Below the pieces are notes generated by a model that searched no databases, had not been told where the DNA came from, and saw only the letters and a program-made list of their open reading frames with translations. Both the position numbers and the translations under genes were made by a program. From a bacterium (GTDB lineage Bacteria > Bacillota > Clostridia > Lachnospirales > Lachnospiraceae), in NCBI GenBank assembly GCA_023663725.1, contig JAMPGX010000025.1:1-36628 (forward strand): a stretch of DNA of 36,628 nucleotides. Direction: 5' to 3'. Shown here in pieces: positions 32,811-36,628 of this stretch. Position 1 is the stretch's first letter, and each line of letters begins with the position of its first letter.

Positions 32811-34865
32811 TTACTGGATGTTGATAATCTGTCCCGGCACAATGCGGTCTACATTCTTGATCTGCGGGTTAGCTGCCGACAGGCGGGCTACCGTTGTGTG
32901 ATGACTGCGGGCAATCCGGCCCAGCGTGTCGCCCTTTTGCACGGTATAAGTATAGCCGTCTGCCGCGTCTCCGGCGCTGAAATACGCTGACAGGTACAGA
33001 GGGCCGTACCAGGGAATATCATTGTCCACGGCCTTGCCCGCCGGGATGATGATGTGGTAGTCGGTTCCATCATATTCATATTCCATATCCAATGTCACAT
33101 CTCCGCGCTTTACCAGCAACTGCATGATGTCGCGGGAGAGGGTATTGATATTCTGCTCTCTCGTCACCTTGACGGTGGAATTGGGAGCCGCCGCCGCAAT
33201 CTGGCTGTCCAGAGCCAAGGACGATGCTGGCGCGGGGTTATTTCCGCCGGGTGCAGGTTTATCCTCGCCGGGCGCAGGGCTGGGCTCAGGGTCGTCCGGC
33301 GCATCGGCGGAACCTTCCTCCGCAAACACAAATGTGGAGAAGCTCTTTACGGTAAAGGTGACGGTCCCATCGCCGTTTACATGGAAGGCAGTCTTCTCTG
33401 TCGAACCGTCCGCGCGGTAATGCAGGATTAACAATTGATCTGCGTTTATTCCCTCGGGGATGGGCATGGTCACGGACACGGGCATGGCCAGCTCATGTAT
33501 CTCTGCGTTGTCGCTGACCAGTCTGATGTCCAACTGTACATTCTTCCTGTAGCGGGAATAAACGGGAATCCGGTTTTCAGGAGGCGTCATATCCATCTGA
33601 AGGTTGATCTCTTTGCCCTGGGCGGCGTTGAAAGCCGCGCCTACCACGCTGACCTTATCAGGATTCACACCGCTGTTCTTGACAGCGTCGGAGATGGCGG
33701 GAGGCAGGGCAGTGATATTTTGCTCCGCGGCATACTGGCTCTCTAAGGCCTGTATCTGTCCCCGGAACGCGTCGTCCGTCTGCATGGCCTGCTGGATGGA
33801 AGAGATGTCGGCGCTGTCTCTCAGCAATTCCACTTTCTCCGTGGAGGTCTTGCCCTCTGCGCTGTCCAGAATGTCGTGCAACTTCTCCGCATTGATCGAG
33901 GTGTCCAGGATATCGGACGCCGGACTCTCCTTCCCGTGGGCAACGACGTCGATATCATTGCTGTAGGCCTGTACTGTGAAGTAATATTTTCCAGCGCCAC
34001 TCCAAGAAATAATATCAGAAAAATCTATATTGATAACCTCGGCATCGAGTCCGTTAGAATGACGAACTCTAGCGCACTGGCTCCAGCCTTCGCCATATTC
34101 ATTATCGTAAAACTTGTATAGATTGATCTCATAGTGATATAAATATGGGGATTTTGCGAAATTCGTAAAGTGTCCCAAACCCGTTTTCTGGGCGTCCCAG
34201 TATCCAGCGACAGAGCCAAATAATTCTTGTTCAGGGCGTATATAATGTATACTCTCAGACCATTCGGACCATTCGCTGTCTTGATAGGTATCCCCCTGAT
34301 ATTGTTCTGTTTTAGCCCGCACACGAAATCTATAGTTCCCCGACTCAAATAAATAATGATCGGCAAAAGTGGTGTGATGCTGTGTCCGTATCGTGTTGTC
34401 TGTCACAAACACACGGTGTTCCCAATCCATATATCCGTTATAATAGGAATCTGTGTAATAAAAATCTCCTATGGTCATAGGAGTTTCCCAATTAAGATAG
34501 GGGCGACCGTCCTTATCTATTTCGAAAACCCAGCATGAGGATATATTTCCGTAACCTATGTCATATGTACTTGGGTTTACCCCATCCCAATACATGGCAT
34601 ATCGGGTATACCGGTTGGCCTTATCACCGTTTTCGCCCGATATACTCTCCCATCTTACGTTCGTGGGTGTATCTACCGGCGTCCTATCTGTGTAACTCTC
34701 TAATTCGGATGCGTTGCCTGTGACGGACGCAATGTCCGTTGCCGAATACGTTCCCTCCGCGGGACCTTCCTCCGCGTCCACTGCTGCCATGGGGCCCATA
34801 TTGCCAAGCGGCGCTGCCAGCAGCGCCAACGCCAGCAGAGACGCGATCATTGCCTGTCTCTTCAT
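32811..34865 (-). CDS. Secreted Fn3-like/LysM surface protein, paralogue 2
   Basis: 684 residues. The signal peptide is nearly identical to paralogue 1 (MKRQAMIASLLALALLAAP). A diverged, aromatic-rich pair of Fn3-like segments (about 55-205 and 215-315; SEWSESIHY, GKYYFTVQAY) follows. From about residue 302 to the end it has the same helical region, beta domains, PSPAPGEDKPAPGG linker and C-terminal LysM as paralogue 1, differing at two positions that I noticed (H for R in EKLRDIL; P for S in RIVSGQ). Probably non-covalently bound to peptidoglycan, displaying the variable part. AAGGAGGAG precedes the ATG. Confidence 0.9.
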   Translation of the reverse strand: MKRQAMIASLLALALLAAPLGNMGPMAAVDAEEGPAEGTYSATDIASVTGNASELESYTDRTPVDTPTNVRWESISGENGDKANRYTRYAMYWDGVNPSTYDIGYGNISSCWVFEIDKDGRPYLNWETPMTIGDFYYTDSYYNGYMDWEHRVFVTDNTIRTQHHTTFADHYLFESGNYRFRVRAKTEQYQGDTYQDSEWSEWSESIHYIRPEQELFGSVAGYWDAQKTGLGHFTNFAKSPYLYHYEINLYKFYDNEYGEGWSQCARVRHSNGLDAEVINIDFSDIISWSGAGKYYFTVQAYSNDIDVVAHGKESPASDILDTSINAEKLHDILDSAEGKTSTEKVELLRDSADISSIQQAMQTDDAFRGQIQALESQYAAEQNITALPPAISDAVKNSGVNPDKVSVVGAAFNAAQGKEINLQMDMTPPENRIPVYSRYRKNVQLDIRLVSDNAEIHELAMPVSVTMPIPEGINADQLLILHYRADGSTEKTAFHVNGDGTVTFTVKSFSTFVFAEEGSADAPDDPEPSPAPGEDKPAPGGNNPAPASSLALDSQIAAAAPNSTVKVTREQNINTLSRDIMQLLVKRGDVTLDMEYEYDGTDYHIIIPAGKAVDNDIPWYGPLYLSAYFSAGDAADGYTYTVQKGDTLGRIARSHHTTVARLSAANPQIKNVDRIVPGQIINIQ

Positions 34866-34995
34866 TGTCCTGTCTCCTCCTTTTTCCTCATATAAAATAG
34901 CTGATTTTCCGACATACTGTCTGTGATATACGTTTTTGCTTTTCTGCTATGTCAGCAAAATACAGAAGCTCCTATATATCAGCGTTGTCAGCATC

Positions 34996-35025
34996 AATGT
35001 AGCATCTGCCGCCGCGAGCTGTCAA
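34996..35025 (-). promoter_or_regulatory. Promoter of LysM gene, copy 2
   Basis: Minus-strand TTGACA (35020-35025), 18-base spacer, TACATT (34996-35001), same as in copy 1. Confidence 0.6.
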
Positions 35026-35206
35026 CTGTCCTGCAGAGAGCCATTGCCTGCAAAGCCCGTATTTATCAGCTTTAGCAAGCACAATAAATTTCTGTTTTTG
35101 TATTGCTAATATATACTATCATCTTCTTTGTACTGGTATGCTGGCCCGTTTTCAGGGGATAAGGGCACGGGTGAGAAATGCCTTCCAAACTTAATGGCAA
35201 AACCAG

Positions 35207-35235
35207 TTGATAAACCCGTCCGGGTTCGGTATAAT
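35207..35235 (+). promoter_or_regulatory. Promoter of the response regulator with palindrome in the spacer
   Basis: TTGATA (35207-35212), 17 bases, TATAAT (35230-35235). The spacer holds AACCCG (35213-35218) / CGGGTT (35221-35226), a possible operator. Confidence 0.75.
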
Positions 35236-35286
35236 TATTATGGTGTAGTAAATTGTTTGCTGGCTTGTGATATATGGGGGATGGAT

Positions 35287-35976
35287 ATGGCAAAAATCCT
35301 GATTATAGAAGACGATACGGATATCAACAATCTGCTGGCGAGAATCATGAGAGAGCAGGGCTACGAGGCGGTGCAGGCTTTTTCCGGCACCGAGGGACGG
35401 CTGCGGCTTGAGAGGGAGAGGTATGATCTGCTGTTGTTGGATCTGATGCTGCCGGGTATGATGGGTGAGGAGCTGATACGGGAAATCCGCCTCACTGACC
35501 CAGATCTGCCGATTATCGTGCTGTCCGCCAAATCTGCATTGGAGGACCGAGTGTCTGTACTGGAGCTGGGAGCGGACGATTACCTGGTGAAGCCCTTTGC
35601 CGCGTCGGAGGTGGCGGCGCGGGTGGCGGGATGTCTGCGCCGCAGCGTCCGACGGCAGGAGCTTCAGGCCCAGGAAAAGGAGAAAGTGCTGCATTTCAAG
35701 GACTTGACACTGGATACAGAGCGGCGCGAGGTGCGGGTGCGTGGGGAGCTTTTGAGTCTGACAGGCCATGAATATGACATTTTGTATATATTGATGCAGG
35801 AGCCGGGCAAGGTGTATTCGCGGGAGCGGCTGTATGAGCTGGTCTGGCAGGGCGGCTACTATGGGGAGGACAATACCGTCAACGTACATGTGAGCAATCT
35901 TCGCAAAAAGATTGCCGCAGTGGACGAAACGGATTATATCGCCACGGTGTGGGGAATCGGATTTCGCATGGCATAG
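35287..35976 (+). CDS. OmpR/PhoB-family response regulator
   Basis: 229 residues. The receiver domain (about 1-115) has the acidic pocket E8-D9-D10, phospho-acceptor D52 in LLLDLMLPGM and K102 in VKPF. A winged-helix DNA-binding domain follows (about 130-228: LTGHEYDILYILMQEPGKVYSRERLYE shown in part, NTVNVHVSNLRKKI, GIGFRM). ATG 35287 is preceded by GGGGG 6 bases away; ATG 35281 is an alternative. No histidine kinase gene follows in the window, so its partner is elsewhere. It is divergent from LysM paralogue 2, which it might regulate (inference). Confidence 0.93.
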   Translation: MAKILIIEDDTDINNLLARIMREQGYEAVQAFSGTEGRLRLERERYDLLLLDLMLPGMMGEELIREIRLTDPDLPIIVLSAKSALEDRVSVLELGADDYLVKPFAASEVAARVAGCLRRSVRRQELQAQEKEKVLHFKDLTLDTERREVRVRGELLSLTGHEYDILYILMQEPGKVYSRERLYELVWQGGYYGEDNTVNVHVSNLRKKIAAVDETDYIATVWGIGFRMA

Positions 35977-36008
35977 AGGAATGCAGGGAGAAAGGGATTA
36001 AAAATTTA

Positions 36009-36037
36009 TTGCCTATCATGGGGAAAAACGATATATT
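36009..36037 (+). promoter_or_regulatory. Promoter of the AAA-ATPase-like gene
   Basis: TTGCCT (36009-36014), 17 bases, TATATT (36032-36037); leader about 35 bases. Confidence 0.6.
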
Positions 36038-36077
36038 ATATTTATAGAGAGGAATGTACGGGAAAGAGAGGTGGATT

Positions 36078-36628
36078 ATGGCCAGGACGATAGGCATTGG
36101 ACGTCAGGATTTTGAAAAGATCAGGAACGATAACAGTTTTTATATTGATAAGACGGACTTCATCAGACAGTGGTGGGAAGAGGGAGATGATGTGACGCTG
36201 ATCACCCGACCCAGACGCTTTGGCAAGACGCTGAACATGAGTATGCTGGAGCAGTTCTTCTCGGTGGATTACGCGGGGCGCGGCGATCTGTTTGAGGGGC
36301 TTGCCATCTGGCAGGAGGAGAAATACCGGCAGTTGCAGGGGACTTACCCGGTGATTGCGCTCAGCTTTGCGGATATCAAGGAGACTACCTTTCATGGCGC
36401 CAGGAAGAGGATTGGTCAAATCATTACGGAGCTGTATAACCGGTTTGATTTTCTGTTAAGCAGTGTTATCCTAAATGAGAATGAAAAGGCATTATTCCGT
36501 AAGATTGCTGCGGGGGGTGCGGAGGATGAGGAAACCGGCTCCCTGAAAACGTTGTCCAATTTTCTGATGCAACATTATGGCAAGAAAGTGATTATCCTGC
36601 TGGACGAGTACGACACGCCCATGCAGGA
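36078..36628 (+). CDS. AAA-ATPase-like / DUF1703 protein, 5' part only (cut by window end)
   Basis: 183 codons are present. The start MARTIGIGRQDFEKI, then YIDKTDFI, the P-loop variant TRPRRFGKT (residues 43-51) and Walker B IILLDEYDTP (172-181) are the signature of the AAA-ATPase_like family (Pfam PF09820), whose full members of roughly 500-600 residues usually end in a PD-(D/E)XK nuclease-like domain (PF08011). These genes are abundant and multi-copy in Lachnospiraceae and Bacteroidales; their role is not established. GAGAGGTGG precedes the ATG. The C-terminal domain cannot be seen here. Confidence 0.88.
   Translation, partial: MARTIGIGRQDFEKIRNDNSFYIDKTDFIRQWWEEGDDVTLITRPRRFGKTLNMSMLEQFFSVDYAGRGDLFEGLAIWQEEKYRQLQGTYPVIALSFADIKETTFHGARKRIGQIITELYNRFDFLLSSVILNENEKALFRKIAAGGAEDEETGSLKTLSNFLMQHYGKKVIILLDEYDTPMQ

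Larger units (their letters stand above)
32744..35183 (-). repeat. Large direct repeat R2 (LysM gene unit, copy 2)
   Basis: Second copy of the unit at 28865-31193, same orientation, about 3.9 kb away. Single-base differences are few in the terminator, the 3' coding part and the promoter region; the 5' coding part is diverged and about 110 bases longer. Confidence 0.9.

Overview
The window looks like the chromosome of a Gram-positive anaerobe of the Clostridia, most likely a gut Lachnospiraceae. The grounds are strong AGGAGG-type ribosome binding sites, AddAB instead of RecBCD, a TPP-riboswitch-controlled ThiT (S component of an ECF transporter), a GH3 glucosidase, an NlpC/P60 hydrolase with SH3b repeats, and LysM surface proteins. 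Most of the DNA is GC-rich, and one stretch (about 31194-32743) is strikingly AT-rich. The genus is inference; no rRNA or marker gene is present.

Layout. 134-3525: a four-gene operon (ECF-like sigma factor, polytopic membrane protein, ABC ATPase, ABC-2 permease). 3599-6969: an XRE regulator with an operator-like palindrome over its promoter, a GH3 beta-glucosidase and a DUF308 membrane protein. 7269-7342: tRNA-Val(CAC). 7483-8466: a DRE-TIM aldolase with its own terminator. 8581-11406: a secreted SH3b-NlpC/P60 hydrolase convergent with a CapA-like lipoprotein. 11533-12958: a small membrane protein and a DUF3592 protein. 13088-21048: exonuclease III, addB and addA, a DNA repair block. 21049-21971: thiT on the minus strand with promoter, TPP aptamer and a hairpin that contains the Shine-Dalgarno. 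22329-24702: a periplasmic-binding-fold/GGDEF fusion translationally coupled to a GNAT acetyltransferase. 24822-28823: a second sigma/membrane/ATPase/permease cassette, paralogous gene by gene to the first but split by a 650-bp block of nested palindromic repeats. 28865-35183: two long direct repeats, each holding a minus-strand Fn3-like/LysM surface protein gene with promoter and terminator, separated by an AT-rich island with a candidate small RNA and three or four small unknown genes. 35287-end: an OmpR-type response regulator without a visible kinase and the 5' part of an AAA-ATPase-like gene cut by the window edge.

Working together: each sigma factor probably drives its own operon, with the membrane protein as sensor or anti-sigma candidate and the ABC pair as output (inference). 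AddAB and exonuclease III act in break and base-excision repair. The NlpC/P60, CapA-like and LysM proteins belong to the cell envelope. The parts least explained by known families are the duplicated sigma-ABC cassettes, the covarying palindromes at 26110-26755, and the AT-rich island held between recombining LysM gene copies.
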